Notes: generated by a model from the sequence alone, not told the origin. A stretch of DNA of 64,000 nucleotides from Mesostigma viride (GCA_009746045.1 RPFO01000082.1:1462759-1526758); one strand, 5' to 3'; counted from the first letter of the stretch, positions 11,242 through 22,689 are shown. Translations and numbers: made by a program.

Positions 11242-13600
11242 GCACACACAAGGGGTGATGGAAGCCAGAAAGCTCCCGACCCACAGAGGCCGACCCCCGC
11301 AGACATATGGGGAGTTGGGGACTAGGCAACGGTTGTTAGAATTAATAGGCACACTTTGCAATAGAATCAAACGGACACGCGGAGGGCCACATCTCCAAAC
11401 CGGTGCCATGTACGAGAGAGAGGGTGAGCTGTGACTGGCATCTGGCTCCAGGTCTCAACCCTTCCAGTGTCGCGCTTCGCCCCGTGCCTTGAGGCATATA
11501 TGCCGTCGATGGTAGGAAAGTTTACAAGGAACACATATCCTGCTTGCACACACACAATGTTTTGTCCTTCCCATTCAGGTGCAGCTGTCAGGCAATGCCA
11601 TGGTATCATAGGACAAAAGTATGGTCAATGCCATGGTATCATAGGACAAAAGTATGGTCTATGCCATGGTATCATAGGACAAAAGTATGGTCTATGCCAT
11701 GGTATCATAGGACAAAAGTATGGTCTATGCCATGATATCATAGGACAAAAGTATGGTCTATGCCATGGTATCATAGGACAAAAGTATGGTCTATGCCATG
11801 GTATCATAGGACAAAAGTATGGTCTATGCCATGGTATCATAGGACAAAAGTATGGTCTATGCCATGGTATCATAGGACAAAAGTATGGTCTATGCCATGG
11901 TATTATAGGACAAAAGTATGGTCTATGCCATGGTATTATAGGACAAAAGTATGGTCTATGCCATGGTATTATAGGACAAAAGTATGGTCAATGCCATGGT
12001 ATCATAGGACAAAAGTATGGTCTATGCCATGGTATCATAGGACAAAAGTATGGTCTATGCCATGGTATTATAGGACAAAAGTATGGTCTATGCCATGGTA
12101 TCATAGGACAAAAGTATGGTCTATGCCATGGTATTATAGGACAAAAGTATGGTCTATGCCATGGTATTATAGGACAAAAGTATGGTCAATGCCATGGTAT
12201 CATAGGACAAAAGTATGGTCAATGCCATGGTATCATAGGACAAAAGTATGGTCTATGCCATGGTATTATAGGACAAAAGTATGGTCTATGCCATGGTATC
12301 ATAGGACAAAAGTATGGTCAATGCCATGGTATCATAGGACAAAAGTATGGTCTATGCCATGGTATCATAGGACAAAAGTATGGTCTATGCCATGATATTT
12401 ACGTTGCATAATAAACTACTATAAGCATTGCAGTAGCACATAAACGTGCATTCGCCCCACATTCGACCGGCAGCACAGGTCACCCACCACCCATCAACAA
12501 TGCTCGCCTGTGGACATGTCGCAAAGCAGGGTGTGTCCGTATCTAATATCCGTGCTGTTAAAGGCGCGTGCTCCTGCCCATGCCATTTTGCCAGCCGACA
12601 AAAATTACAGGACAGGCCGTATCCGCTCATACCAAAGGCTCATAGCGACTTGCTTATACATCGCAGACAGTGCACACCCACGGAGGCAGCTGCAAGCATA
12701 CACGAGTGCAAAGGGGACATGCTAGTTGCACAGCACATGGATGCTAATTCCAGCACATCACCCACCAGTGCTTGCTCCAAGCTGCCCGTCCCGATGTACA
12801 GTGACGCCAGCACAACGCGCTCCCTGGAGGCAGACACCCCTTCCTGGGTGAATGACACAGACAAGAGCCATGGCACAGCGCATGGGTGTGGGCTGTGACT
12901 GCTTGCACTCGAATGAAGCAGCCACACTGCCTGCAGCGTAATGGACGTCATTTTTTTCTTCCCATTGCGGATGGCAGGGTGGGAAACTTAAAGGAAAGTG
13001 AATAGAATCCCGACCAGAGAAGAATATCAGGGACCACCACGACATCTTCACTCCAAATCTGGGATATTCAGCGTGGGCGCGTTGGATGTGGTGCTGTTAC
13101 ACGTCACCAAGTGCATCACAACAAGTAGTGGGTTATCCCACCACAATGTGGTGGCTTTCAAAGTAAGTGCTATCAAGGCATCAACATTGACAAAGTGCTG
13201 GATGCGATATCAGATTCCATACGTCTGAAAACTCAATGACGTATGGATTTGTGCACGTGGATGGAATTAATGGCATCGGACATGGCAGGGCAGATAAGGA
13301 AACATTCGTCAGCCCCTTGAGTGGAAACACACACGCCTGGCAAAAGAGGCATTTGCAGTCAGCTGCCCCAAGTAAACGCACATTCAGAGCCGCGTACAAC
13401 TCCGCGGGTGTTTTCAGCAGCTGTATGTTCTCTGCATTGACGGGGAAAACAGGGGCAAGTTTCCGCAGCTCACGCAGTAGTGACCCTAGAATGTCAACCG
13501 TCGACTTTGTGTAGGCGTGCCGCCTGCCATGATGTTCTGTTTCCCTTCGAAGCCATTGGGCGGCGAAAGCTGCTGTTCGCCGCGCATGTAGCCAGCCCAT
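623..13600 (-). CDS. PGS1: Mitochondrial PLD-type phosphatidylglycerophosphate synthase, 16 exons
   Basis: Makes phosphatidylglycerophosphate from CDP-diacylglycerol and glycerol-3-phosphate in mitochondria, the committed step to cardiolipin. Exons (minus, 5' to 3'): 13600-13382, 12843-12766, 11154-11073, 10429-10176, 9371-9334, 8927-8883, 8271-8168, 6919-6840, 6101-5904, 5183-5102, 4449-4337, 3772-3682, 2800-2724, 2192-2126, 1370-1288, 742-623. All 15 introns are GT-AG with matching phases, giving 576 residues (human about 556). The first 32 residues are rich in R/A/H and nearly acid-free, like a mitochondrial presequence. Landmarks: [11 protein letters not shown] in exon 2; first HKD H225-x-K227-x4-D232 in exon 6, followed by ANLSKSYF; second motif H485-x-K487 with T492 replacing D, as is usual for PGS1; [11 protein letters not shown] in exon 12; GSPNFG 505-510; [11 protein letters not shown] in exon 15. 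Exon 4 holds extra residues relative to human. The exact 3' end of exon 7 is the least certain junction. Confidence 0.95.
1924..2092. repeat. 15-bp minisatellite in PGS1 intron 14
   Basis: About 11 copies of GTATTTGTAGGAACC with G/A variation at one site (GTAAG or GTAGG). It lies 34 bp downstream of the exon 14 donor, so transcribed RNA carries the complement. It creates false open frames such as VPTNT repeats. Confidence 0.95.
3888..3960 (-). repeat. Retroposon 3' end (family R1) with TTAA-type tail, PGS1 intron 11
   Basis: A (TTAATTAATTCA)-like simple run is followed by GGAACATGACCCCGTTGGGAG. That is the reverse complement of the R1 3' terminus also seen near 32,400, 51,030 and 62,970. Only the last part of the element is recognisable. 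Confidence 0.6.
4491..4620. repeat. 34-bp tandem repeat in PGS1 intron 10
   Basis: Nearly four copies of a 34-bp unit beginning CCCATGTGGGCGTACAGCCC. They lie just upstream, in transcript direction, of the exon 11 acceptor. Confidence 0.9.
7674..7911. repeat. (GATGGG)n hexanucleotide array in PGS1 intron 7
   Basis: About 40 perfect units. On the coding (minus) strand this is (CCCATC)n. It has no stop in several frames, which explains the Gly-Asp, Met-Gly and Ile-Pro repeat open frames here. Confidence 0.97.
8407..8516. repeat. 11-bp minisatellite in PGS1 intron 6
   Basis: About ten copies of AAARCCCAGCC, some shortened to 10 bp. Shares the 11-bp unit length, but not the sequence, with the TPC intron 5 array. 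Confidence 0.9.
9029..9063. repeat. Interstitial TTTAGGG telomere-type repeat
   Basis: Five perfect TTTAGGG units inside PGS1 intron 5. This is the plant and green-algal telomere type, also found in some other protists. It is the main direct hint to the lineage. Confidence 0.9.
9296..9326. repeat. Poly-G run next to the 38-nt exon 5 of PGS1
   Basis: On the minus strand this is a C-run starting a few bases after the exon 5 donor (GTATGTGCCCC). A similar run near 8273-8290 forms the polypyrimidine tract of the exon 7 acceptor. Confidence 0.8.
10798..11076. repeat. 33-bp minisatellite containing the PGS1 intron 3 splice donor
   Basis: About nine copies of a 33-bp unit, on the minus strand starting GTGAGGCGACAAGTAGG. 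The first copy's GTGAGG, at 11072-11067, is the 5' splice site of exon 3. At least seven downstream copies keep GTGAGG and one has GTGGGG. The unit is a multiple of 3 and stays open in the exon 3 frame ([11 protein letters not shown] per copy). Confidence 0.95.
11191..11241. repeat. (CA)n microsatellite in PGS1 intron 2
   Basis: About 50 bp of CA dinucleotides with one phase break, just upstream of exon 3 in transcript direction. On the coding strand it is a GT-rich tract before the acceptor. Confidence 0.95.
11595..12398. repeat. 33-bp minisatellite in PGS1 intron 2, about 24 copies
   Basis: Units begin TATGCCATGGTATCATAGG and contain CATAGGACAAAAGTATGGTC. Variation is limited to two main sites (TCTATG/TCAATG and ATCATA/ATTATA). 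It stays open as CHGIIGQKY-type repeats, which are not a real protein because the array lies inside a well-supported intron. Confidence 0.95.
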
Positions 13601-14739
13601 CTGGGAGGATTCGCGACAGTCACCGCTTGAAGCTAGTCTGGCAGGATGTCTCTAGCAGAATTCGGCCGACGTGACGCCAACAGTACACAACCTCGCAAAC
13701 AGTTACAGCGAATGTTTTTATGTTTATTGGCATGTGAACCAATAATGGTTTACATTTGAACCAATCGTGGTGAATGTGTGCTCTACCGGCTCCAACATGG
13801 CATTCCCGTGGAAAGGTGAACACGGCAGGTGAACTTCTACGTCCGGCAGAGAACCATCAGGGGTTGACACGCTTTCCTCATATTGTGGCGAATAAGGAGT
13901 CCGAATTCAAGTTGCAGGTGCTCTTCTCTGGCCCGACAAATTATCAGGGAGCATGTTGAAATTCGGATTGATATGCACAACAATGATCTCCTCTTAATAT
14001 GCCCGCCTGTCGACTACGTCAATCGACTGCCGAGTGCCGACTACAGTAATTCAGTCTAGTCGCTTATGTAAGCTTCGGCCTTCGTGCGAGTCGTGACCGG
14101 GGACACGGGAGCGGAGCCGAGACAGTGGTGCATGGAACTAGCGTTTTGAGTGCTAACATCTGCCCCGAGAACCAAGCAGTACGACAATCTACGACAATAC
14201 AAGTCATGCTGCTTTTCAATCCGTATCCGGCATCGACTATATACGAGTAGCATAGGCCGTAAGCCCATGAGGCCGTAACCCTTGTCATTTGTGGCAAAGA
14301 CGTCAGCATTCTGTTGCAACTGCCACGTTCGTACGCGCGGATGCCGATCGTTCGCAGCGCAAAACGTCGAGGCCGAATTATATTACCAGGAATTGCCGCC
14401 TGTCATGGCAGATATTACCCGGCCGAAGAGCCCCATAGAGCTCAGATTATCCACGCTGCGAGCTTCACGCTCATTAATTAGTGTTCAGCGGTTACCACAA
14501 TTCCCGTTGTTACTGCCGAGATATACCATTAATTGCTGTGCACGACGTCTTCACGTCTGGGTCATGGAGACGGGTGTCTCATGTCCTTGCCTACGCGCTG
14601 CATAGCTGCCAGTTAGAAAACAATGCAGAGCGCATGGATGGACTTTTCTCGGCGCGCGCCTACGAATTTGGCAGCAAGATGGCGAAAGCACTTATGTAGT
14701 TGTTAATGTTTGATTGTTGCGTGTGGCTTTGGCTATATA
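13601..14739. promoter_or_regulatory. Shared spacer between divergent PGS1 and TPC start codons
   Basis: 1139 bp separate the PGS1 ATG (13600, minus) from the TPC ATG (14740, plus). The spacer must hold both 5' UTRs and, most simply, both promoters. It is complex sequence without the tandem arrays that fill the adjoining introns. A TATATAA string overlaps the TPC start and is too close to act as its TATA box. No open frame in it looks conserved. The promoter role is inferred from position only. Confidence 0.4.
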
Positions 14740-17700
14740 ATGACTGCCCCAGTCGAGGAGGATGCCAGTGATGACAAGAAGAAAAAGGCCGGGGATGTCG
14801 CTGCTGGTGCAATTGCTGGAGGGATTTCTAGGTTTGCAGTAGGCCCGTTGGACGTGGTTAAAATTCGGCTACAGGTACAAAATTGTCCCTCACCATCCCT
14901 TTGCAGGATTGAGCACTTAATTGCGCAAGTTTCACGATTGAGCGTTGCTCACCGCTGACATTCGGCACTGAATGTTTGCCCTCCCGTGTCTCCCCTGGCC
15001 TGCAGCTTCAGTTGGAGCCCACAGCACGGATATGCGCTGTCACGGGCGCACGCATGGCCAAGTATACCGGCATAGGGCAGGCGATGAGGACCATCGTCCG
15101 TGAAGAAGGAATTCGAGTAAGTCCATTCGTCATGTCCTCTTGCTTTCTGTATGCATGGTCTGTAGCCGGCCGCCGGGCTGCCGAGCACCGTTTACAACCC
15201 CGGCTCTTTTTGTACCGTGATGTATGCCAGTTTCCTTACACGCTTTCGCTCGCAGGTTTTGCACTGACATTGTAATTTAGCGCCCGCTAGTAACAACCAA
15301 ATATGCGCCTGCTTTTCATAGGTTTTTTACATACGACGAGCGGACTGTAGCTATCATATTGGTACGACCAGGGAGAACATTTGTGCGGGAGGTAGCATTA
15401 GTAGTTGCTTTTGACCCTTCCCATATCTCACCAGCCCTTATGACTCCAAACAGTGCTCATGCCACCCCTCTCCCCCCCCCAACTTCCCCTCCTCCCATCC
15501 CCCAGGCGCTCTGGAAGGGCACCATCCCCGGCCAGCTGATGACGATCCCCTACACGGCGACGCAATTTGCAATGCTCGAGGAGTTTCGCAAACTGGCGGA
15601 CTCCACGGGGGCGTCTCGTGAGTGGTGATGCCCTTTCCTTGCGTGATGACGTCGCCTTGTTTGTTGTGTGAGTGATGGTACCGCTGGTCTTTTGTTGGGA
15701 CACTCAGGGCAGGCGGGTGATCCATCTTACGCGCACCAAGTGTTTAATGTAGTTTGCCTATTGTTCATTCACCGCCTGTGCTCTAGTACCAAGACGGCTG
15801 GCTTTGGTAATGAGGCCCTAACCGCTGTGCATTAATCCCAAAGCAACGGCGTTGTAGTTCTTCAGGGAGAGGCCAGCCACAGGTACATACCCCGCGCTAG
15901 TTTTCTCTTCCAATTGTGAATAGGGAGTAGGGCGGGGAAAGGAAGGAACGTACAAGGAAGACATCCTTGTGTCCGTATTGCGTGCCAGCTGTCCTGGGCA
16001 GTGAAGGCAACCAGGCCAGTGCAGGCAGGATTGCCTTTGCTGGCTGCTGCTGACAATAAATAAATGAGTTACGTTTTGGTGCTGGTCGTTGCCATGACGG
16101 TGGTTGCCATGACTGCGTGCAACAGTGGGCTCCGTCCTTTTTGGTGGTGTGCTTTCCTTGCCGCCTTTGAACATGCCGCTTTATTCAATGCCACCTCGAC
16201 ACTTGTCACTTCCATGCTGCCGTGAGCCATTCCCGACTTTCCTGCACGGATACGCGCATCATGAATGATCAAAAGCCCTCATAGGTCACTATAGTGAACG
16301 GTGGTTACTATAAGGCAGCATGGCCGCCATGGCCACCAAATACATGCGTCACACTAACATTGCCCCCATGGCCGCACCATGCGTTCATCGTCCCGCAGAG
16401 AACGAGCGCCTCGCTCCGCTGCTGCCGTTTGCCGCGGGTGCGTTTGCAGGCGCCAGCGCGACGCTGGTGTCGTACCCGCTCGACTTGGTGCGCACGCAGA
16501 TGGCGGCGCAAGGGGAGCCCAAGGTGAGCAAGTGGCGGCGCTTGGTGGGAAACCAAAGGTGGAAAAGTGGGGGGTAGCGGCGCAAGGGCCAGGCGGAGCC
16601 CATGGTGAGCAGAGGGTAAGGCAGTGGGGAGGGGAGGGCGGAGCAGATGGCAGCATAAGGCAAGTGGGCAGGGGAGCGCGGAGCAGATGGCAGCATACAT
16701 GCGTGTGTGTACGAAGGTGAGCATATGAGGAATCCAGAGAGGGGTGGGGGGTGGGGGAGGGCGGGGGGGGGTCAAGGATGAGCATTTGGCGGCGCAAAGG
16801 GTGCGTCTAGAGGGGAGCACGTGGCGGCACAGGGGGAGCCACAGGTGGCAGCACAGGGGGGGGTTCATGGTCAGCGGACACAGCGGGCTGCGCGGGCGCT
16901 GCACGTAGGGCAAGTAGCGCGTTCCCAAGGCCGGGATGCCGTACCGATGGGAACATTTTTGCGAGGCTGTTGCAAGGCCAGTACTGGGTGGTTGGATCGG
17001 AGTGTAGCGGATACTGGGTGGTTGGGTCGGAGTGTAGCGGATACTGGGTGGTTGGGTCGGAGTGTAGCGGATGCTGGGTGGTTGGATCGGAGTGTAGCGG
17101 ATGCTGGGTGGTTGGATCGGAGTGTAGCGGATGCTGGGTGGTTGGATCGGAGTGTAGCGGATACTGGGTGGTTGGATCGGAGTGTAGCGGATGCTGGGTG
17201 GTTGGATCGGAGTGTAGCGGATGCTGGGTGGTTGGATCGGAGTGTAGCGGATGCGGGGTGGTTGGATCGGAGTGTAGCGGATACTGGGTGGTTGGATCGG
17301 AGTCTAGCGGATACTGGGTGGTTGGATCGGAGTCTAGCGGATGCGGGGTGGTTGGGTCGGAGTGTAGCGGATGCTTGGCGTCGCTACTATTGTACCGCTA
17401 GTACGATACCACACAGCGATGCGTTCGTGTACCATCCTGTAGTTGACATGGCGGTGGCGACCGGGGTAGACAACGGAATTTGATACTTGTCACACAGGCA
17501 TGCGCCTACGGTGGGCCTCCATCGCATGAGCCTACGGTGGTCCTCCATCGCTCGCTTCCCTCTCGCGGCGGATAGGCCTCTCTTCCCACCTGCGGACGCC
17601 CACCCTCCGCGCGGTCCATCGGAAGCCGCCCATGGGGCTCTGCTGCGTTCCTGGAATGAGCTGGCATGATCACCAACGCACCACCTGCCACCCATCTGCA

Positions 17701-20700
17701 TGTTCCCACTTCGTTTTTCCCACGTCTTTTACTCCGCCCCCCACGGGGGCAGGCGTCTGGGCTGCACCCCCGCCTTCTCGTGCCCCCACAAATTAACAAA
17801 CGAACAAACGAACGTCGCCCGTTCAGATGCGTACTGAAATGCTGGCCTACCAGTTGACGCGAGTCACCAGCAAACTGCCCACATCCACATTCCTCATATC
17901 GCCCACTCGTCGCGCATGGTTGCCCTTTGCCATTTCCCATCCTCACCATGTACCCCCGGTCGTCCTCCGCCATGTCCACCCTGGGATCGACCCGCCCCAT
18001 GGTCGGCCGTCTCGCTTGCGCCGGCAGCGGTACCCGACGATGATCGCGGTGGCCACCAACGTGGTCAAGAGGAGCGGCTTCCAGGGGCTCTACTCGGGCC
18101 TGCTGCCCACCTTTCTGGAGATCATACCCTACGCGGCGGTCCAGTTTGGCTCATACGACATGTTGAAGAAAGCGATGGCGGTGAGTGGGGCTGGGCACGC
18201 GCGCACGCACGCGGTTGGAAGCAGGAGCCATGGGCCATGGGCCACACGGTGATAGATGCTGCTATTGATACTATGCTATTACTGCTGCTATTGATACTAT
18301 GCTATTACTGCTATTATTACTATGCTACCATGCTATTGCAGTACTAGTGGTATCGTTTCCACGTTGCGACGGTGTAGAGCCGTCCCCACCCCCCATGTTG
18401 CCTTGTTGTCGCCTTGTTGTTGCCTTGTTGTTGCCTTGTTGTCGCCTTGTTGTCGCCTTGTTGTTGCCTTGTTGTTGCCTTGTTGTTGCCTTGTTGTTGC
18501 CTTGTTGTTGCCTTGTTGTTGCCTTGTTGTTGCCTTGTTGTTGCCTTGTTGTTGCCTTGTTGTTGCCTTGTTGTTGCCTTGTTGTCGCCTTGTTGTTGCC
18601 TTGTTGTTGCCTTGTTGTCGCCTTGTTGTTGCCTTGTTGTCGCCTTGTTGTTGCCTGGTTGTTGCCTTGTTGTTGCCTTGTTGTTGCCTTGTTGTCGCCT
18701 TGTTGTTGCCTTGTTGTTGCCTTGTTGTTGCCTTGTTGTTGCCTTGTTGTCGCCTTGTTGTTGCCTTGTTGTTGCCTTGTTGTTGCCTTGTTGTTGCCTT
18801 GTTGTTGCCTTGTTGTTGCCTTGTTGTTGCCTTGTTGTTGCCTTGTTGTTGCCTTGTTGCTGCCTTGTTGTCGCCTTGTTGTTGCCTTGTTGTTGCCTTG
18901 TTGTTGCCTTGTTGTTGCCTTGTTGTTGCCTTGTTGTTGCCTTGTTGTCGCCTTGTTGTCGCCTTGTTGTTGCCTTGTTGTTGCCTTGTTGTTGCCTTGT
19001 TGTTGCCTTGTTGTTGCCTTGTTGTTGCCTTGTTGTTGCCTTGTTGTTGCCTTGTTGTTGCCTTGTTGTTGCCTTGTTGTCGCCTTGTTGTCGCCTTGTT
19101 GTCGCCTTGTTGTTGCCTTGTTGTTGCCTTGTTGTTGCCTTGTTGTTGCCTTGTTGTCGCCTTGTTGTTGCCTTGTTGTTGCCTTGTTGTTGCCTTGTTG
19201 TCGCCTTGTTGTCGCCTTGTTGTCGCCTTGTTGTCGCCTTGTTGTCGCCTTGTTGTCGCCTTGTTGTTGCCTTGTTGTTGCCTTGTTGTTGCCTTGTTGT
19301 CGCCGTGTTGTTGCCTTGTTGTTGCCTTGTTGTTGCCTTGTTGTTGCCTTGTTGTTGCCTTGTTGTCGCCTTGTTGTTGCCTTGTGGTTGCCTTGTGGTT
19401 GCCTTGTTGTTGCCTTGTTGTCGCCTTGTTGTTGCCTTGTTGTTGCCTTGTTGTCGCCTTGTTGTCGCCTTGTTGTCGCCTTGTTGTTGCCTTGTTGTCG
19501 CCTTGTTGTCGCCTTGTTGTCGCCTTGTTGTCGCCTTGTTGTTGCCTTGTTGTTGCCTTGTTGTTGCCTTGTTGTTGCCTTGTTGTTGCCTTGTTGTTGC
19601 CTTGTTGTTGCCTTGTTGTTGCCTTGTTGTTGCCTTGTTGTTGCCTTGTTGTCGCCTTGTTGTTGCCTTGTTGTTTCCTTGTTGTTGCCTCGTTGTTGCC
19701 TTGTTGTTGCCTTGTTGTTGCCTTGTTGTTGCCTTGTTGCTGCCTTGTTGTCGCCTTGTTGTTGCCTTGTTGTCGCCTTGTTGTCGCCTTGTTGTCGCCT
19801 TGTTGTCGCCTTGTTGTTTCCTTGTTGTCGCCTTGTTGTTGCCTTGTTGTTGCCTTGTTGTTGCCTTGTTGTTGCCTTGTTGCTGCCTTGTTGTCGCCTT
19901 GTTGTTGCCTTGTTGTTGCCTTGTTGTTGCCTTGTTGTTGCCTTGTTGTTGCCTTGTTGTCGCCTTGTTGCTGCCTTGTTGTCGCCTTGTTGTTGCCTTG
20001 TTGTTGCCTTGTTGTTGCCTTGTTGTTGCCTTGTTGTTGCCTTGTTGTTGCCTTGTTGTTTCCTTGTTGTTGCCTTGTTGTTGCCTTGTTGTTGCCTTGT
20101 TGTTGCCTTGTTGTTGCCTTGTTGTTGCCTTGTTGTCGCCTTGTTGTCGCCTTGTTGTCGCCTTGTTGTCGCCTTGTTGTCGCCTTGTTGTCGCCTTGTT
20201 GTCGCCTTGTTGTCGCCTTGTTGTCGCCTTGTTGTCGCCTTGTTGTCGCCTTGTTGTCGCCTTGTTGTCGCCTTGTTGTTGCCTTGTTGTTGCCTTGTTG
20301 TCGCCTTGTTGTTGCCTTGTTGTTGCCTTGTTGTTGCCTGGTCTGCCAGGGTCGTCTGCCAAAGTTTCTCTGCTGCAAGGGATGTTGGCTTTGAAGTGGC
20401 ATGCGCAAACTCTTGCGACACTTATGGCATGGCAGTTGATAGGCGACACCCAGCAGCAATGCTACGTAGAACGCATCCTCTCGTGACATTCCCCCCCCCC
20501 GTCCCCCCTTTCCGTTCCTCCCCCTTTTCCATCTGTCAGGTTCTCTCCTGCCACCTCCCCCCAACCTCACGTCTGAGCTAGCCAGTCCTGAAACCTGTTC
20601 TGGCTATTCAAATATCTCCAAGCGCATGGCAAACTCTCTCTCTCTGGTTTCTTGTGTAGTGTGCTGATGAGCCTATCTTATGCTGCTGGCCGCGACACTG

Positions 20701-22008
20701 CGGCCGCTGCTGCTGGAGAATGGTGTATCGCTCCATGGCTCTGCGTTTGCCCCCCGTGTAGCTCAATATTCCACATGGGGTTCACAAGTACTTGCGTATT
20801 TGCCATTTTTTTGCCCTTTCACAAACACCCTGTCTTTCACTAATTGTCCAACACGCCTCGCCCCCATGCATTTCCACGTCCATGTCCACGTCCATGTCCC
20901 TGCCCACCTAAACGGATGTCCATGACCTGGTCACGCCCATTATTGTGTCTGTTTCATGTGCCCATGCCAGTGCCTGAAGGGGTCACACTAGGGTGTGCCC
21001 TGTCCTGTCCATATGCCTGACTGTTGCGGTTGTACCGTGCCTTCACCTTGCTGTGTGGTTGTGCCATGCGTGGTTGTGCCATGCGTGCGGGCGACCCGTG
21101 CGCAGGCACACCGATTGCCATTCTTTGCACAGCTGGAGCCAAACGAGCCGCTGTCTGGCCCCGAGCGGTTTTTCTGCGGGTTTGCAGCCGGCTGCCTGTC
21201 CAAGCTGTTTGTGCACCCCCTGGATGTCGTCAAGAAACGGTTCCAGGTGGGTTTTGCAGAATGTCGCCCAGTTCACAACATGCAGAAGTTCGGGGCTGCA
21301 AAAGTCCCGAGATACGTTCTCCGTTGTGTGGTTACGCAATCATTAAAGGAAGCGTGCGCCGCAGATCTTGCTTGTGACTTGAGGGAAGCCGTAACACAGC
21401 CATCACAGGTAGCCGAGCATCAAGGACCCACGGCACGCAGAGGGGCATTCCTGCAATTCGCAATGGTAGTCGTTCTTCATGAGATCGTGGCCGGATCGCT
21501 GCGTTTTCGGAAGTTGGTCAGTGTGAATCTTTCTTTGGACTCGTAAGGAATGTTGGGTGCGATGGCTCTTGCGGTGCGCTCACGGCCCCCCCCCCGGTAT
21601 GATAGGGTGAGCATGTGCCTGCCGTTGGAAGGTGGGTGGTGGCCCATGAAGCGAATATTGTTGCAAACTTCGTTGCTTTACTTAGGTCCCATATCCAGCC
21701 GCTATGGATTCATGGGCATTCTCCTTTTGTAACCCGGGCAGTCATCAGACCGATCACCCGTCACTCATCCACGCACGCAACTGCCCTGTCCTTCTGGGTT
21801 GCAGATTGTTGGCCTGGACCGTGGGAAGAACTTTGGGGAGTCCATCTCCCCCGAGATGCAGAAAGGGATTCGGCATTGTATATCCTCCATCTTGCAAAAG
21901 GAAGGCATCATGGGCCTGTATAAAGGGCTGTGGCCCAGCCTGGTCAAGGCCGCTCCTGCTTCAGCCGTGACGCTTTATGTGTATGAATTGCTGAAGAACG
22001 TGCAGTGA
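14740..22008 (+). CDS. TPC: Mitochondrial thiamine diphosphate carrier, 7 exons
   Basis: Mitochondrial carrier (SLC25) of the inner membrane; the closest remembered relatives are plant TPC and animal SLC25A19, which bring thiamine diphosphate into the matrix. Exons: 14740-14874, 15006-15116, 15506-15617, 16399-16523, 18028-18180, 21133-21246, 21805-22008. All six introns are GT-AG and in phase, giving 317 residues, normal for the family. The three carrier signatures are PLDVVKIR (from residue 36), PLDLVRTQ (146) and PLDVVKKR (241). Family-specific strings include [26 protein letters not shown] and [14 protein letters not shown]. An in-frame TAA at 14704 lies upstream, so 14740 is the first usable ATG. 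Introns 4 and 5 (1.5 and 2.95 kb) hold large minisatellites. The substrate is inferred from family resemblance. Confidence 0.95.
16982..17372. repeat. 30-bp minisatellite in TPC intron 4
   Basis: 13 copies of a 30-bp unit (ATACTGGGTGGTTGGATCGG followed by AGTGTAGCGG). There are two-state variants at three sites: ATAC/ATGC, GGATC/GGGTC and GTGTAG/GTCTAG. Confidence 0.95.
18400..20340. repeat. 11-bp minisatellite in TPC intron 5, about 176 copies
   Basis: 1.94 kb of GCCTTGTTGTY. The last base is T or C in irregular runs, with rare CTGCC, TTTCC and GTGG variants. The unit has no stop in any of six frames, so it produces six open frames of about 700 codons. All are artefacts, because the array lies inside the 2952-bp intron between TPC exons 5 and 6. 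Confidence 0.97.
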
Positions 22009-22689
22009 GCGTAGTTCTTTGCACTCGTGTGATTAGGATAAGGGCAGAAATCACTATGAAGGAGGTTTGTTGGCCATTAGCACAATGATTAGCACGTGCT
22101 GCCTGTAATTTAGATGCACAGACACTGGGCACCCCCCGTGTTGCCTTTGATAGCCACAGGTCTGGTAAACGCCACCTTGCGCCTATGTTTTCAGGCACCT
22201 CACCATCACCGCCCCCAGCGGAACTCTGATTGGACCTGGCTACGCCCCGTGCGCGGGCGGCTGTAGTTCAGTGGACAGCGGGACGAATGAGATTACCGTA
22301 ACTAGTACTCTGTGATATGCCTCCACACATAGTATGGAAGTACTTCCTGTATTTTTGAGTTTTGACCGGGAATTGCCCGGGAATCGTAATTGGCCGCTTG
22401 GTCGAGCTTCATCAGTCCCAGTCCTGAACGTGCACATGACAAGGTGGGTGACAAGGTATGTGACAAGGTCACATGCAGGTGTAGCACATCACCATTTTAT
22501 AAATAATTTAAGGCGATATTAAAAAACAATTGAATTCATTAATTAGAACATGACTGCGTGGGGATCTATCATTAATTAATAGAGGATTAGATAGAATTAA
22601 TAGGGGATCTATCATGTAGCACGTATTCCCTTGCATGTTGGATGGAGGCGGGCGAAGCCGCGAAACCTATAACTAAGCTAACGCTATGC
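22009..22689. other. TPC 3' flank and degraded R1 end
   Basis: Includes the TPC 3' UTR. At 22,500-22,620 there are AT-rich TTAATTAAT strings and a degraded GAACATGACTGCG motif, resembling the R1 retroposon end. No gene was seen. Confidence 0.4.

Noticed and set aside
11595-12398. CRISPR-like 33-bp direct repeats
   Set aside because: Units are contiguous with no unique spacers, and the genome is eukaryotic.
11431-12411. 326-codon frame with CHGIIGQKY repeats
   Set aside because: Opposite strand to PGS1 and inside its intron 2; it is the 33-bp minisatellite.
18299-20581. Six open frames of about 700 codons rich in Leu/Val/Cys/Pro or Gln/Asn/Thr/Arg
   Set aside because: Produced by an 11-bp unit lacking stops in all frames, within an intron whose flanking exons join perfectly.
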